Of a DNA stretch of 64,000 bases, positions 34,155-42,870 are shown piece by piece. The DNA lies in NCBI RefSeq assembly GCF_900099655.1, contig NZ_FNDC01000002.1, positions 124,001 through 188,000 on the forward strand, read 5' to 3'. The stretch's first letter is position 1. Every line of letters begins with the position of its first letter. The DNA comes from Planococcus glaciei. Lineage in GTDB: Bacteria; Bacillota; Bacilli; Bacillales_A; Planococcaceae. The position numbers were made by a program, and so were the translations under genes. The notes beneath the pieces were generated by a model that was given only the letters and a program-made list of their open reading frames with translations, made no database searches and was not told where the DNA came from.

Positions 34155-34802
34155 TTAAAGAACATAATAGAAAACGGAAAGGAAATGGCATAGGCTGCCG
34201 GCTAAAATGAAAATATGGAAAATTTCATGGAAACCCAGGTATTTGGAAGAAAGGATGTTTGGTTTTAAACCGTAAATGATGCCGCCGATTGTGTAAAGAA
34301 CGCCTCCTGCAATCAATAACAGCAAGCCTTCCAACGGCAGGCTGTCCGCCAGCGGCACGACGGCGAAAATAATGATCCAGCCCATTGCAATGTAAAGGGC
34401 GGTCGACAGCCAGCGCGGCGAGTGGAACCAGACCATTTTAAACAGAATGCCGGCAATGCCGATGGCAGCCACAAAACCGAACAACGCCCAGCCGAGCGGA
34501 CCGTCAAGTGCTATTAGGCAAAAAGGGGCATAGGAACCTGCAATCAATGCGAAAATCATCGAATGGTCCAGTTTTCTTAAAAAAGCGATCAACCGCGGAT
34601 GGGCGATAGCGGTATGATAAATGGTAGAGGCGAGATACAAACAAATTAAGCTGCCGCCAAAAATGATGACCGATGCCAAGTGCAGCGGTGGAGCATCGGC
34701 GTAAGCTGCTTTGATGACCATGGCCAGAAGAGCAGCAAAAGAAAGAACAGCTCCTGCTAAATGGGAGAGCGCATTAAAAGGCTCTCTTATGTATTGATTC
34801 AT
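34155..34802 (-). CDS. hemolysin III/TrhA family (PAQR-like) membrane protein
   Basis: A 215-residue protein with about seven transmembrane helices. The conserved EPFNALSHLAGAVLS (first His), SMIFALIAGSYAPF and GFHEIFHIFILAGSLCHF (C-terminal His pair) match TrhA/YqfA and the progestin and adipoQ receptor superfamily; these residues likely bind zinc. Implicated in membrane-lipid energetics. ATG 34802 (MNQYIREP) is chosen for AAAGGTG; an ATG four codons upstream has no RBS. Confidence 0.88.
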   Translation of the reverse strand: MNQYIREPFNALSHLAGAVLSFAALLAMVIKAAYADAPPLHLASVIIFGGSLICLYLASTIYHTAIAHPRLIAFLRKLDHSMIFALIAGSYAPFCLIALDGPLGWALFGFVAAIGIAGILFKMVWFHSPRWLSTALYIAMGWIIIFAVVPLADSLPLEGLLLLIAGGVLYTIGGIIYGLKPNILSSKYLGFHEIFHIFILAGSLCHFLSVFYYVL

Positions 34803-34941
34803 ACTTATACGCACCTTTCGACATGTAGTTATTGAAACTACTTAGAATAATACTCTTATTAATTTTATTGGTCAAGCTTGGAGGTTTTAAAATAGTAAGG
34901 TAAAATTAACAGCATCAAATAATGTATTGAAGGTGAACAAA

Positions 34942-35517
34942 ATGGAAAACATGGACCGCCTTATTGAGAATTTGGGGGTAAAGAGCGGCGTTTTGCTGGA
35001 AGATATTCCGAAAATCGATTTGTATATCGATCAAGTGATCCAATTGTTCGAAACGAGCTTTGCCGATGCCAAAAGAAATGAAGAAGAAAAAATCCTGACA
35101 AAGACGATGATCAACAATTATGCCAAAGGAAAACTCTTTTATCCGGTGCACAATAAAAAATACACGCGCAACCACATCATGCTCATCAGCCTGATTTACC
35201 AGATGAAAAGTGCCTTATCCATCAATGACGTCAAACAAGTGCTCGATGGCCTCAATGAGAGAGCTCTGCAGCAAGGGTTGAATTTGGAAAGCTTCTATGA
35301 AAGCTATTTGGAACTTCAGCAAGGAAATGTCGGCAGCTTTGCCGCAGGTTTGAATGAACAAGCCGGCCGGGTGTCGCAGCAAGCCGCTGGAATGGAAGAC
35401 GCAGAAGAGCTGGAGCGGGTATTGCTCATTGCTTCACTGGTGCACACCAGCAACCTTTACAGAAGAGCTGCGGAAAAACTGGTGGATGATATGAAAGAGC
35501 GGGGGAGAGAGAAATGA
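34942..35517 (+). CDS. DUF1836 domain protein
   Basis: A 191-residue protein. SGVLLEDIPKIDLYIDQVIQLF, LTKTMINNYAKGKLFYPVHNKKYTRNHIMLI fits DUF1836, a family with a MerR-like helix-turn-helix start and a helical domain. Likely a small DNA-binding or regulatory protein. ATG 34942 has GAAGGTGAAC before it; the upstream TTG at 34927 is unlikely. Overlaps the next gene by 4 nt (ATGA). Confidence 0.8.
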   Translation: MENMDRLIENLGVKSGVLLEDIPKIDLYIDQVIQLFETSFADAKRNEEEKILTKTMINNYAKGKLFYPVHNKKYTRNHIMLISLIYQMKSALSINDVKQVLDGLNERALQQGLNLESFYESYLELQQGNVGSFAAGLNEQAGRVSQQAAGMEDAEELERVLLIASLVHTSNLYRRAAEKLVDDMKERGREK

Positions 35518-35960
35518 CGAAAGTGCTGATTGATGCAGACGGCTGTCCCGTGGTCGACTTGACGATTTCCATTGCCAAGCAGTTTCAGCTTCCGGTCCTG
35601 CTCCTATGCGATACGGCCCATAATATGCAGCGGCCAGGTGCGGAAACCATTATCGTTTCAAAAGGCGCAGATGCAGTCGATTTTGTGCTGGTCAACCGGG
35701 TCGACAAAGGGGATGTGGTCGTAACGCAGGATTATGGTTTGGCAGCGATGGTGCTTGCAAAGCGGGGATATCCCATAGACCAGAACGGCCGTGTTTATTC
35801 CGAGCAGAATATCGACCAGCTGCTGTACAGCCGCCATATCGCCAAAAAGGTGCGCGATGGTGGCGGCCGCATGAAAGGGCCGAAAAAGCGCAAACCCGAA
35901 GACAACGAAAAGTTCCAAGAAAGCCTGCTTGGGCTGCTCCAAGACATAACTACTGCCTAA
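35514..35960 (+). CDS. YaiI/YqxD family protein (DUF188)
   Basis: A 148-residue protein with LIDADGCPVVDL, VDFVLVNRVDKGDVVVTQDYGLAAMVLAKRGY and GPKKRKPEDNEKF, the hallmarks of the PIN-like YaiI/YqxD (UPF0178) family. A PIN-type nuclease fold is known from sequence, but activity is unproven. Start overlaps the DUF1836 gene's stop. Cytosolic. Confidence 0.92.
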   Translation: MTKVLIDADGCPVVDLTISIAKQFQLPVLLLCDTAHNMQRPGAETIIVSKGADAVDFVLVNRVDKGDVVVTQDYGLAAMVLAKRGYPIDQNGRVYSEQNIDQLLYSRHIAKKVRDGGGRMKGPKKRKPEDNEKFQESLLGLLQDITTA

Positions 35961-35964
35961 CACA

Positions 35965-36006
35965 AGAAAAAGCGGAACCGGCAAGCTTGCCGATTCCGCT
36001 TTTTTC
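35965..36006. terminator. bidirectional terminator, YqxD / SLH protein
   Basis: AAAAAGCGGAACCGGCAAG pairs with CTTGCCGATTCCGCTTTTT, with A and T tracts on both sides. Confidence 0.9.
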
Positions 36007-36015
36007 ATTTGTCCG

Positions 36016-37119
36016 CTAAATGGTCCAGCGGTTGTTGACCAACGCAACCAAAATCCACTTGCCACTGCTGTTTTTCTCAAAGACCATATTGAGATTTTGC
36101 CAGTCCATGCCGTCGTATTGGTCGGTTCCAGGGTAATAGAACTCCACAATCATGGCATTCGGGAAGCGTTCTTTGATTTGCTCGTGTGTCATTGGCTGTT
36201 CGGTGCGGCCGTATCGTTCTTTTTCATTGTAAGTGGCATTCATCAGATACTGATTGTAGTACTGGGCAGGAGTCAGTTTAATCGGGAAGCCGCTGCCGTC
36301 CTGATAGCCCCATTGATAAATTTTGCTATTCTGCATAAAGCCAGGGAGCTGGGCTTTTGTAAAGGTGACGCCGCCGCTGTCCAGGCAACCGCCGCTGTAT
36401 GGGCAGAACGTCAAGCCTTTCTGCACGCTTACATAGGAAGAAACAGCTGCAAAATCTTTCGCTTTCAAGTCAGCCAGGATGTCATTGGCTGTTTCCAGCA
36501 AGGCTTGCTTGTCAGGAATGAAAGACGGTTCGATGGCACGTGCCAAAAATACGGCAAAATGGACGCGGGTGACATTGTTGTCGGGACGAAATGTATTGTC
36601 CGTATAGCCTCGCGCCACTCCTTGGTAAGCCAGCCGTGAAATGGCTTCATAGGCGAAATGGTTTGGTCCTACATCGGAAAATTTGGCGTTTGGCGCATCC
36701 GGGAAATCAAAAGCGCGGTCGAGCATGACGGCTGTTTGGGCACGGGTCACTTTCCAGTTCGGACGGAAATAGTTTCCGGGGAATCCATTAATGATTCCCG
36801 CTTCCGCACCGGAAGCAATATAGCCCGAAGCGAAGTACCCGGCGCTTACATCTTTAAATGGAGTCGCCCGTTTGGTTCCATCGAGCTCAAGCGCCCGCCC
36901 GATCATCGTTATGGCTTCCGCACGGGTAACAGGGGCATTTGGGCGGAATGTGCCGTCCGGATAGCCGGAAACAATTCCTTGTTCATGCAAATAGATCACT
37001 TCAAAAGCAAAAGGGTCATTGGCAAAAAAATCATCAAACGTGACAACGGCTTTGGCAGGAGCGGAAAACGCACTGAATAGAAGGAAGAACGCCGCTGCTA
37101 GAAACAGAATTTTTCTCAT
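36016..37119 (-). CDS. SLH-domain surface protein
   Basis: A 367-residue exported protein. A signal peptide (residues 1-23, cleavage near APAKA) precedes three SLH domains (about 29-75, 88-133, 148-193), each with GYPDGTFRPNAPVTRAEA-like or similar motifs, which bind pyruvylated secondary cell-wall polymer. The C-terminal part (about 200-367) is a distinct domain with Cys pair CPYSGGC and no recognised family. It is anchored to the cell wall; role of the C-domain unknown. Confidence 0.9.
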   Translation of the reverse strand: MRKILFLAAAFFLLFSAFSAPAKAVVTFDDFFANDPFAFEVIYLHEQGIVSGYPDGTFRPNAPVTRAEAITMIGRALELDGTKRATPFKDVSAGYFASGYIASGAEAGIINGFPGNYFRPNWKVTRAQTAVMLDRAFDFPDAPNAKFSDVGPNHFAYEAISRLAYQGVARGYTDNTFRPDNNVTRVHFAVFLARAIEPSFIPDKQALLETANDILADLKAKDFAAVSSYVSVQKGLTFCPYSGGCLDSGGVTFTKAQLPGFMQNSKIYQWGYQDGSGFPIKLTPAQYYNQYLMNATYNEKERYGRTEQPMTHEQIKERFPNAMIVEFYYPGTDQYDGMDWQNLNMVFEKNSSGKWILVALVNNRWTI

Positions 37120-37289
37120 GATTCCACCTCCCTAATTAAGTCGATTTTACCACGAAATCATCGAATAATAAACATGAAGACTGTATTTTCTGACAATTAT
37201 AATTTAAACTTACTATGCTGCCAAATGAATAATTTTAGAGAGCAGGGGAATACTAGATTAAAGACGTAATGAGCTGAAAGGAGACTAGT

Positions 37290-38009
37290 ATGGACAAAAT
37301 TCTGATCGTCGTAACCAACTATTCAGCCCTTGGAGAAAGAGGAAAGAAAACCGGTCTTTGGCTGAGGGAACTGACGGATTTTTACCATGAAGTCAGAGAC
37401 CTTTTTGAAGTTGACATCATTAGTACATCCCCGAAACGGGTGCCTTTGGATCCACGAAGCTTGCTCGAGGTGCTGACCAACAAAAAGACGCGGGCCTATT
37501 ATATGAACGATGAACTGATGGACCGCCTCAAAAATCCGCTGACTCCAGAAGAAGTCGACGGCCATGAATATGCAGCGATTTATTTTACGGGCGGGCATGG
37601 CACTATGTACGATTTCCCAGGAAATATTCACTTGCAGGAGCTGACCAAAACCATCTACGAAAAAGGCGGAATTGTCTCGGCAGTCTGCCACGGTCCATGC
37701 GGATTGTTGAACGTGCGGCTGTCCGATGGCCGGTACTTGTTGTCGGGCCATGTTGTTACCGGTTTTTCGAATCAGGAAGAAAAGCTGATGGGCATGTTCA
37801 AAGACATCCCTTATTCGCTGGAAGAAAGCATGGGGGAAAGAGGGACTTTATTCAAACAGGCGGCATTGCCCTTCACTTCCTGTGTGATTTTATCAGGGCG
37901 TTTGATCACCGGCCAGAATCCAGCTTCGGTGAGAGGCGTCGCCTTAAAAGTCATTGAGCAATACCGGGAAATGGAAAACCGTGAGTTTGAGTACCGGATG
38001 GAAGCTTAA
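37290..38009 (+). CDS. DJ-1/PfpI (type 1 glutamine amidotransferase-like) protein
   Basis: A 239-residue protein. The nucleophile elbow AVCHGPCGLL and the upstream acidic residue E (SLLEVLT)/GGHGTMYDF define the Hsp31/glyoxalase III branch of the DJ-1 superfamily. Likely a glyoxalase or chaperone-type stress protein. Starts at ATG 37290 after AAAGGAGA. It lies 95 bp upstream of a sigma-B-type stress gene. Confidence 0.85.
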   Translation: MDKILIVVTNYSALGERGKKTGLWLRELTDFYHEVRDLFEVDIISTSPKRVPLDPRSLLEVLTNKKTRAYYMNDELMDRLKNPLTPEEVDGHEYAAIYFTGGHGTMYDFPGNIHLQELTKTIYEKGGIVSAVCHGPCGLLNVRLSDGRYLLSGHVVTGFSNQEEKLMGMFKDIPYSLEESMGERGTLFKQAALPFTSCVILSGRLITGQNPASVRGVALKVIEQYREMENREFEYRMEA

Positions 38010-38036
38010 GCCGGTTTCCCCTTGAGGTAGCTGCAC

Positions 38037-38062
38037 GTTTAAATCAAAGGCCAAAAGGGTAA
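38037..38062 (+). promoter_or_regulatory. sigma-B-type promoter of the general stress gene
   Basis: GTTTAA (38037-38042), 14-nt spacer and GGGTAA (38057-38062) match the sigma-B consensus GTTTAA-N12-15-GGGTAT closely. It lies 43 bp before the start of the next gene. Confidence 0.75.
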
Positions 38063-38104
38063 TTTCTACTAAATTTATCGTTAGTTTAAAAAGGAGTTTT
38101 GACA

Positions 38105-38587
38105 ATGGCCCAAAGATCGGTAACAGGTTATTACGACAGTGAACAAGAAGCGATCGAAGCAATCGAAGAGCTGAAACTGCAAGGCTACCGGCAGGAAGAC
38201 ATTTCCGTTATCAGCAAAAACAAAGGCGAAACCGAAACGGTCACAGAAGAAACAGGAACCCATGCAAGCGAAGGCGCCACAGCCGGATTGGTGACGGGCG
38301 GCGCGTTAGGCGGCTTGGGCGGTGTGCTTGTTGGGCTCGGTGCGCTGGCAATACCGGGAATCGGACCGATTGTTGCCGCAGGGCCAATCGCCGCTGGACT
38401 TACAGGAGCAGCGGCAGGAGCGGGGCTCGGGGGGCTCACGGGAGCTTTGATCGGGATGGGCATTCCTGAGGAAGAAGCGAAGGAATACGAAACCCATTTT
38501 AATAAAGGGAAAATACTCGTGCTGCTGGAAGACGACAATGAGCGGGACAAAGACTCGCCGGGACGGGCGAACAGAAGTGTTCTATAA
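38105..38587 (+). CDS. general stress protein (YflT/GSP17M-type)
   Basis: A 160-residue protein. An N-terminal alpha-beta domain (RSVTGYYDSEQEAIEAIEELKLQGY) of the YflT type is followed by a glycine- and alanine-rich hydrophobic stretch (about 60-120, three short helices; GGALGGLGGVLVGLGA) and an acidic tail. YflT homologues in Bacillus are sigma-B-dependent. The promoter at 38037 supports this. Start ATG 38105 after AAAAAGGAG. Confidence 0.85.
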   Translation: MAQRSVTGYYDSEQEAIEAIEELKLQGYRQEDISVISKNKGETETVTEETGTHASEGATAGLVTGGALGGLGGVLVGLGALAIPGIGPIVAAGPIAAGLTGAAAGAGLGGLTGALIGMGIPEEEAKEYETHFNKGKILVLLEDDNERDKDSPGRANRSVL

Positions 38588-38599
38588 AGTACAGTAGTT

Positions 38600-38628
38600 A
38601 AGCCATCCTCAGAAAGGGTGGTTTTTTT
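38600..38628 (+). terminator. terminator of stress gene
   Basis: AGCCATCC (38601-38608) and GGGTGGTT (38615-38622) with a T run. Confidence 0.75.
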
Positions 38629-38656
38629 GGAGAAACTCACCTAAGGGGGAAAAGGC

Positions 38657-39727
38657 ATGTCGTTTATCCGCAAAGTGGTCACCGAGAACGCACCTTATCA
38701 TGTTGATCAAAAAGAAATTGTTGGCGTCGTGGAAAATTTGTTCGGAGAGCATTATGACGATATTGAGAGATTGCTCCGGGTATTCGGCAACGGCCAGATT
38801 GAAGGCCGTTATTTTGCGGCTCCGCTGGAGTGGTTTGAACGGGAGCGTGGACTGGAAGAGAAAAATCAGCTGTATATTGAAGAAGCCGTGCGCATGGGCA
38901 GCAATGCGGTCAAACGCTGTCTGGAAGAAGCTGGGGTAGAAAAAGAAGAAATCGATGCATTTGTTTTTGTCTCGAGTTCGGGCATGTCCACACCGACGAT
39001 TGATGCCCGCATCATGAATGAATTGCGCCTGCCTGTACATATTAAGCGCCTGCCGCTATGGGGGCTTGGCTGTGCAGGAGGGGCAGCGGGCATCAGTCGG
39101 GCACACGATTATTGCCTGGCTTATCCGGATGCCAAAGTGATTGTCTTGTGCCTTGAACTATGCAGCCTGACTTTCCAGCGATCTGATACGTCAAAAAGCA
39201 ATTTGATCGGAACTTCCTTGTTCGCCGACGGGGCAGCGTGTGCGTTAGTGACCGGGCGGAATGACCAGGCAAAAGGATCGGGCTTCTTCATCCGGGACAC
39301 CCAGTCGACATTGATGCGGGATTCAGAAGACGTCATGGGGTGGGATGTGAAAGATGAAGGCCTGCATGTTGTGTTTTCCCGCGACATTCCGAAAATCATT
39401 GAAAGCTGGCTCAAACCGAACGTTGATTTGTTTTTGGATAAAATCGGGAAAACTTCTGCGGATATTAAGCATTTCGTGGCTCATCCCGGCGGCAAAAAAG
39501 TATTGGGGGCCTACGAGAAATCCCTCGGCCTCCCCAAGGAGAAAACCGATACATCAAGGGGCGTCCTCGCAGAGTACGGAAATATGTCTTCACCGACCGT
39601 CCTGTTTGTTTTAAAAGAGTTTATGGAGAAAAAACCGAAGAGCGGGGAAGAAGGGCTGCTGACGGCGCTTGGGCCGGGCTTCAGTTCTGAAATGCTTTGG
39701 CTCGAATGGGGGGAAGCCGGCGCATGA
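38657..39727 (+). CDS. bpsA: type III polyketide synthase (BpsA-like)
   Basis: A 356-residue chalcone-synthase-fold enzyme. The catalytic triad is visible: Cys139 (GLGCAGGA), His276 (VAHPGGKK) and Asn309 (EYGNMSS). In Bacillus BpsA makes alkylpyrones and alkylresorcinols from long-chain acyl-CoA and malonyl-CoA. Here its last codons overlap a methyltransferase gene. Probably makes an alkylpyrone lipid; product inferred from family. Confidence 0.9.
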   Translation: MSFIRKVVTENAPYHVDQKEIVGVVENLFGEHYDDIERLLRVFGNGQIEGRYFAAPLEWFERERGLEEKNQLYIEEAVRMGSNAVKRCLEEAGVEKEEIDAFVFVSSSGMSTPTIDARIMNELRLPVHIKRLPLWGLGCAGGAAGISRAHDYCLAYPDAKVIVLCLELCSLTFQRSDTSKSNLIGTSLFADGAACALVTGRNDQAKGSGFFIRDTQSTLMRDSEDVMGWDVKDEGLHVVFSRDIPKIIESWLKPNVDLFLDKIGKTSADIKHFVAHPGGKKVLGAYEKSLGLPKEKTDTSRGVLAEYGNMSSPTVLFVLKEFMEKKPKSGEEGLLTALGPGFSSEMLWLEWGEAGA

Positions 39728-40236
39728 CATTCTTTTATCTGCTGGTCGGCTTTGTCATAATTCAACGTCTGCTTGAAGTCCTATATGCCAAGTCCAATGA
39801 ACGGCGAATGAAAAGCCAGGGAGCGATTGAAGCGGGGGCAGAACATTACAAATGGATTGTTCTGCTGCATGTGCTGTTTTTTGTCTCGCTCACAGCTGAA
39901 GTGTTATTCCATCAGCAAGGGCTTGGGCCCGCATGGCCGGTCTTCTTGATCGTCTTCCTTGTCGCCCAAGTTCTGCGGGTCTGGGCACTGGCGTCACTCG
40001 GCCCTTACTGGAACACCAAAATCATTGTCCTGCCAGGCGCCCAGAAAGTGAAGAGAGGGCCGTACCGCTGGCTGCCGCATCCGAATTATATCGTGGTAGC
40101 GCTGGAAATTGCTGCGCTTCCGCTCCTGTTTGGCGCGTGGCGCACAGCCCTGATCTTTACGGTTGCGAATGCTTTGCTCTTGCTGCTGGTGCGGATTCCT
40201 GCTGAAGAAAATGCGTTGCGGGAATTGAAGGAATAA
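39724..40236 (+). CDS. bpsB: isoprenylcysteine carboxyl methyltransferase-like protein (BpsB/YpbQ-like)
   Basis: A 170-residue integral membrane protein with four or five hydrophobic segments. The ICMT signature GPYRWLPHPNYIVVALEIAALPLLFGAW plus the C-terminal RIPAEENALRE match the YpbQ/BpsB methyltransferases, which O-methylate the alkylpyrones made by BpsA using S-adenosylmethionine. Start ATG 39724 overlaps the bpsA stop by ATGA, so it is translationally coupled. Confidence 0.88.
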   Translation: MTFFYLLVGFVIIQRLLEVLYAKSNERRMKSQGAIEAGAEHYKWIVLLHVLFFVSLTAEVLFHQQGLGPAWPVFLIVFLVAQVLRVWALASLGPYWNTKIIVLPGAQKVKRGPYRWLPHPNYIVVALEIAALPLLFGAWRTALIFTVANALLLLLVRIPAEENALRELKE

Positions 40237-40265
40237 CGCAAGGCAAAAAATCTTTAAACTTTGTA

Positions 40266-40289
40266 GTTAAAAAGGTGTTAATAGGGTAT
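40266..40289 (+). promoter_or_regulatory. possible sigma-B-type promoter
   Basis: GTTAAA (40266-40271), 12-nt spacer and GGGTAT (40284-40289), 48 bp before the next small gene. -10 is perfect; -35 is one base off. Confidence 0.55.
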
Positions 40290-40336
40290 ACAAAACAATA
40301 GACGTATCTATCATGTTTCTATTTGGAGGGATTTTG

Positions 40337-40618
40337 ATGAAAAAATCGACAATGAATACCGTTATAGGAAGTGCACTGGCGGCTGCTGCCGGAGTTTTTG
40401 TGTACCGCGCATACCAGGAAAAGGGTTCAGTGGAAGTTGCTAAAGATGTAGACATGCGGAACAGCCTGGAAGTGGATCAGCGCGAAAGCGTGGAAGCAGA
40501 TGTGGATCCGGCTGAAAAAGGGCTGACTCAATTGGATTCGGCATACCGCGACGAATGGCAGGCCAATGCCTTCCCGCAGACTCATAGAGAAATGAAAGAA
40601 TTAGAAGAAGACAACTAA
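40337..40618 (+). CDS. small membrane-anchored hypothetical protein
   Basis: A 93-residue protein (MKKSTMNTVIGSALAAAAGV...) with one N-terminal hydrophobic helix (about 8-24) and a long acidic, soluble tail, probably facing the cell exterior or cytosol. RBS GGAGGGATT. Preceded by a sigma-B-type site, so likely a stress protein, like Bacillus YtxH-like small anchors. Family not certain. Confidence 0.6.
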   Translation: MKKSTMNTVIGSALAAAAGVFVYRAYQEKGSVEVAKDVDMRNSLEVDQRESVEADVDPAEKGLTQLDSAYRDEWQANAFPQTHREMKELEEDN

Positions 40619-40625
40619 AACACAT

Positions 40626-40668
40626 AAAAAGAGCGGAAGCTGGAACGATGTGGCTTTCGCTCTTTTTA
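40626..40668 (+). terminator. terminator after small membrane gene
   Basis: AAAAAGAGCGGAAGC pairs with GCTTTCGCTCTTTTT with T run. Confidence 0.85.
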
Positions 40669-40709
40669 CTGTGTTTTTTAGTTTTTCATCCGAAGGGAGG
40701 AGTGGAAAT

Positions 40710-41798
40710 ATGTGGATCAAGAAACCGTTTTTTGAGTACGCAACTGCAGTGCTTCTGATTGTCATTATTCTCTTTTTTATCGGCAAAATCGATTATGTCT
40801 TATGGCCTTTTAAAACGATTATTGCAACTGTATTTGCTCCGATATTGATTGCCGGCCTTCTGTATTATCTGATTCGCCCTTTTCTTCAGGTATTGCTGCG
40901 CTATATACCGAAAGTGGGAGGGATTGCCGTCGTCTTTTTTGTCTTCTTCGTAGTGCTGTCTACATTAATCTATTATTTTGGCCCGACCATCAAAGAACAG
41001 GTGGCAAGCCTGGCGGAATTAGCGCCTCAAAAAGTCGAGGAAGTAAAAGCCGAATCCGAAGAGAAAGTAAATGGCTTTGAATTTGCCGGAGTAAGCGGGT
41101 ATGAAATAAAAAACCGGGTGCTTACATACATGGAGAACGCATCCAAAACCTTGATGGATAATGTCATGACGATTTTAGGGACTTTGATGAACGTCGCAGT
41201 CGTTTTGATTGTTGTGCCATTCATCTTGTTCTTTTTGTTAAAAGATGATCATAAGTTAATTCCTTATTTGATGAAGTACGTGTCCGAAGAACACAAGCCG
41301 GAAGGCAGAAAACTCTTGGAAGATGTAGATGAAACTTTATCGAATTACATAGTGGGCCAGGCAATTGTTGCAGTTGTGGTCGGTTTCTTCATGTTCATCG
41401 GCTACGTCATTATCGGCTTGGATTATGCCTTATCGTTGGCTATCTTTGCCATGTTCCTGATTATTGTTCCGTTTTTAGGGCCGCTTATCGGCGTAATTCC
41501 CGCTATTTTTGTCGCTTTGATGAGCGGGGAACCCTTTATGGCTATTAAAGTATTGATCGTTTTGCTGATTGTGCAGCAGCTTGAAGGCAATTTGGTGACT
41601 CCAAACATTATGGGAAGCCGTTTGAATATCCATCCCCTGACCATTATTTTCCTGCTGTTGATTGCAGCAGCTCTTTATGGATTTGTCGGCATCTTGATTG
41701 CCATTCCGCTTTATGCCGTACTAAAAACGATTATCCATAATTTCCGTCTGTTTATTCGGCTGCGCAAAAAAAGAGAAGTGGCAAGTAAAGGGCATTAA
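40710..41798 (+). CDS. AI-2E family transporter
   Basis: A 362-residue protein with about seven to eight hydrophobic helices. The region VAVVVGFFMFIGYVIIGLDYALSLAIFAMFLIIVPFLGPLIGVIPAI and the C-terminal GSRLNIHPLTIIFLLLIAAALYGFVGILIAIPLYAV match AI-2E/TqsA-YdbI-YtvI-like exporters. Role in autoinducer export is known for only some members; others transport Na+/H+. Start ATG 40710 after AAGGGAGGAG. Confidence 0.88.
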   Translation: MWIKKPFFEYATAVLLIVIILFFIGKIDYVLWPFKTIIATVFAPILIAGLLYYLIRPFLQVLLRYIPKVGGIAVVFFVFFVVLSTLIYYFGPTIKEQVASLAELAPQKVEEVKAESEEKVNGFEFAGVSGYEIKNRVLTYMENASKTLMDNVMTILGTLMNVAVVLIVVPFILFFLLKDDHKLIPYLMKYVSEEHKPEGRKLLEDVDETLSNYIVGQAIVAVVVGFFMFIGYVIIGLDYALSLAIFAMFLIIVPFLGPLIGVIPAIFVALMSGEPFMAIKVLIVLLIVQQLEGNLVTPNIMGSRLNIHPLTIIFLLLIAAALYGFVGILIAIPLYAVLKTIIHNFRLFIRLRKKREVASKGH

Positions 41799-41799
41799 G

Positions 41800-41836
41800 A
41801 CTCACTGAAGCGAAGATTCACTGAGTTTATTTTCTT
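41800..41836 (+). terminator. terminator of AI-2E transporter gene
   Basis: ACTCACTGAA pairs with TTCACTGAGT across a 7-nt loop; a T-rich tail follows. Confidence 0.7.
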
Positions 41837-41913
41837 AAGAAGGTTCTGAATCTTGAAAGTTTATGCTATATTAATTAATAGTATTTTATGAAAAGGAAAA
41901 AGGGGGCACCAAA

Positions 41914-42699
41914 ATGAAAAAGTTTAGTCTATTTTTGATTCTTTTATCATTGATGCTGGTTCTGGCAGCTTGTGGATCGAGTGATTCTGCTGACGATACG
42001 AGCGGTTCTGGCGGAGAAAGCGAAAACAAAACCTATAAAGTAGGAATTGATACCACATATCCACCGTTCGAATTTGAAGAGGGCGGGGACTACACGGGAA
42101 TTGACATTGATATCATCAATGCCATCGCAGAAAGCCAAGGCTTTAAAATTGAATTTAATCCAATGGATTTCGGAGGCATCATTCCGGCATTGCAGGCAGG
42201 CCAATTGGATGTGGCAATTGCAGGAATGAGTATTACCGATGAGCGCAAAAAAGTAGTGGATTTCTCGGATCCTTACTTTGATGCAGGTCTGTCACTGGTT
42301 GTAGCCAAAGATAACAACGATATTACAACATTGGAAGATTTGAAAGGCAAAACGGTTGCCGTGAAGAGCGGAACGACCGGTTCAAAATTCGCTATGGATA
42401 ACGAGTCAAAATATGGCTATACTGTAGCACAATTTGAAGACAGCCCATCAATGTTCCAGGAAGTATCAAACGGCAATGCAGATGTATTGCTGGAAGATTA
42501 TCCGGTCATTGCTTATGCGATTGCACAAAGTGGATTGGACTTGAAAACAGTTGGAGACCGTCTGACGGGAGACCAATACGGAATTGCTGTGCTGAAAGGC
42601 GAAAATGCGGATCTGCTTGAAAAAATCAATACAGGTCTGAAAGAATTGCGTGACAGCGGAGAATACGATGAAATTCTTAACAAATATATCTCTGAATAA
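41914..42699 (+). CDS. amino-acid ABC transporter substrate-binding lipoprotein 1
   Basis: A 261-residue polar-amino-acid binding protein. Lipobox LAAC (residues 17-20) marks a lipoprotein signal; GIDTTYPPFEFEEGGDYTGIDIDII, GMSITDERKKVVDFSDPYFDAGL and KSGTTGSKFAM are the substrate-domain motifs of the glutamine/arginine/cystine-type SBP family. Followed by a terminator-like hairpin and then the permease and ATPase genes. Anchored outside the membrane. Confidence 0.9.
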   Translation: MKKFSLFLILLSLMLVLAACGSSDSADDTSGSGGESENKTYKVGIDTTYPPFEFEEGGDYTGIDIDIINAIAESQGFKIEFNPMDFGGIIPALQAGQLDVAIAGMSITDERKKVVDFSDPYFDAGLSLVVAKDNNDITTLEDLKGKTVAVKSGTTGSKFAMDNESKYGYTVAQFEDSPSMFQEVSNGNADVLLEDYPVIAYAIAQSGLDLKTVGDRLTGDQYGIAVLKGENADLLEKINTGLKELRDSGEYDEILNKYISE

Positions 42700-42709
42700 C
42701 AGCAAGTCA

Positions 42710-42741
42710 TGTAGCGCGCAGAAGCGCGCTGCATTTTTTTA
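42710..42741 (+). terminator. internal terminator between SBP and permease genes
   Basis: TGTAGCGCGC (42710-42719) pairs with GCGCGCTGCA (42724-42733), followed by T. It likely attenuates read-through so more binding protein than transporter is made. Confidence 0.85.
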
Positions 42742-42870
42742 TCTTCCTTTATTGGCCGCAAGAGGAACGCAAAAGATAAAGCGGCTTTAAAAGGATGGAT
42801 CGGCTGATTATCCGAAGAGGCAAAGGCTTTTTGGATAGGTGGTTTGTCTGTACGCAAAGGAGATGTGGAA

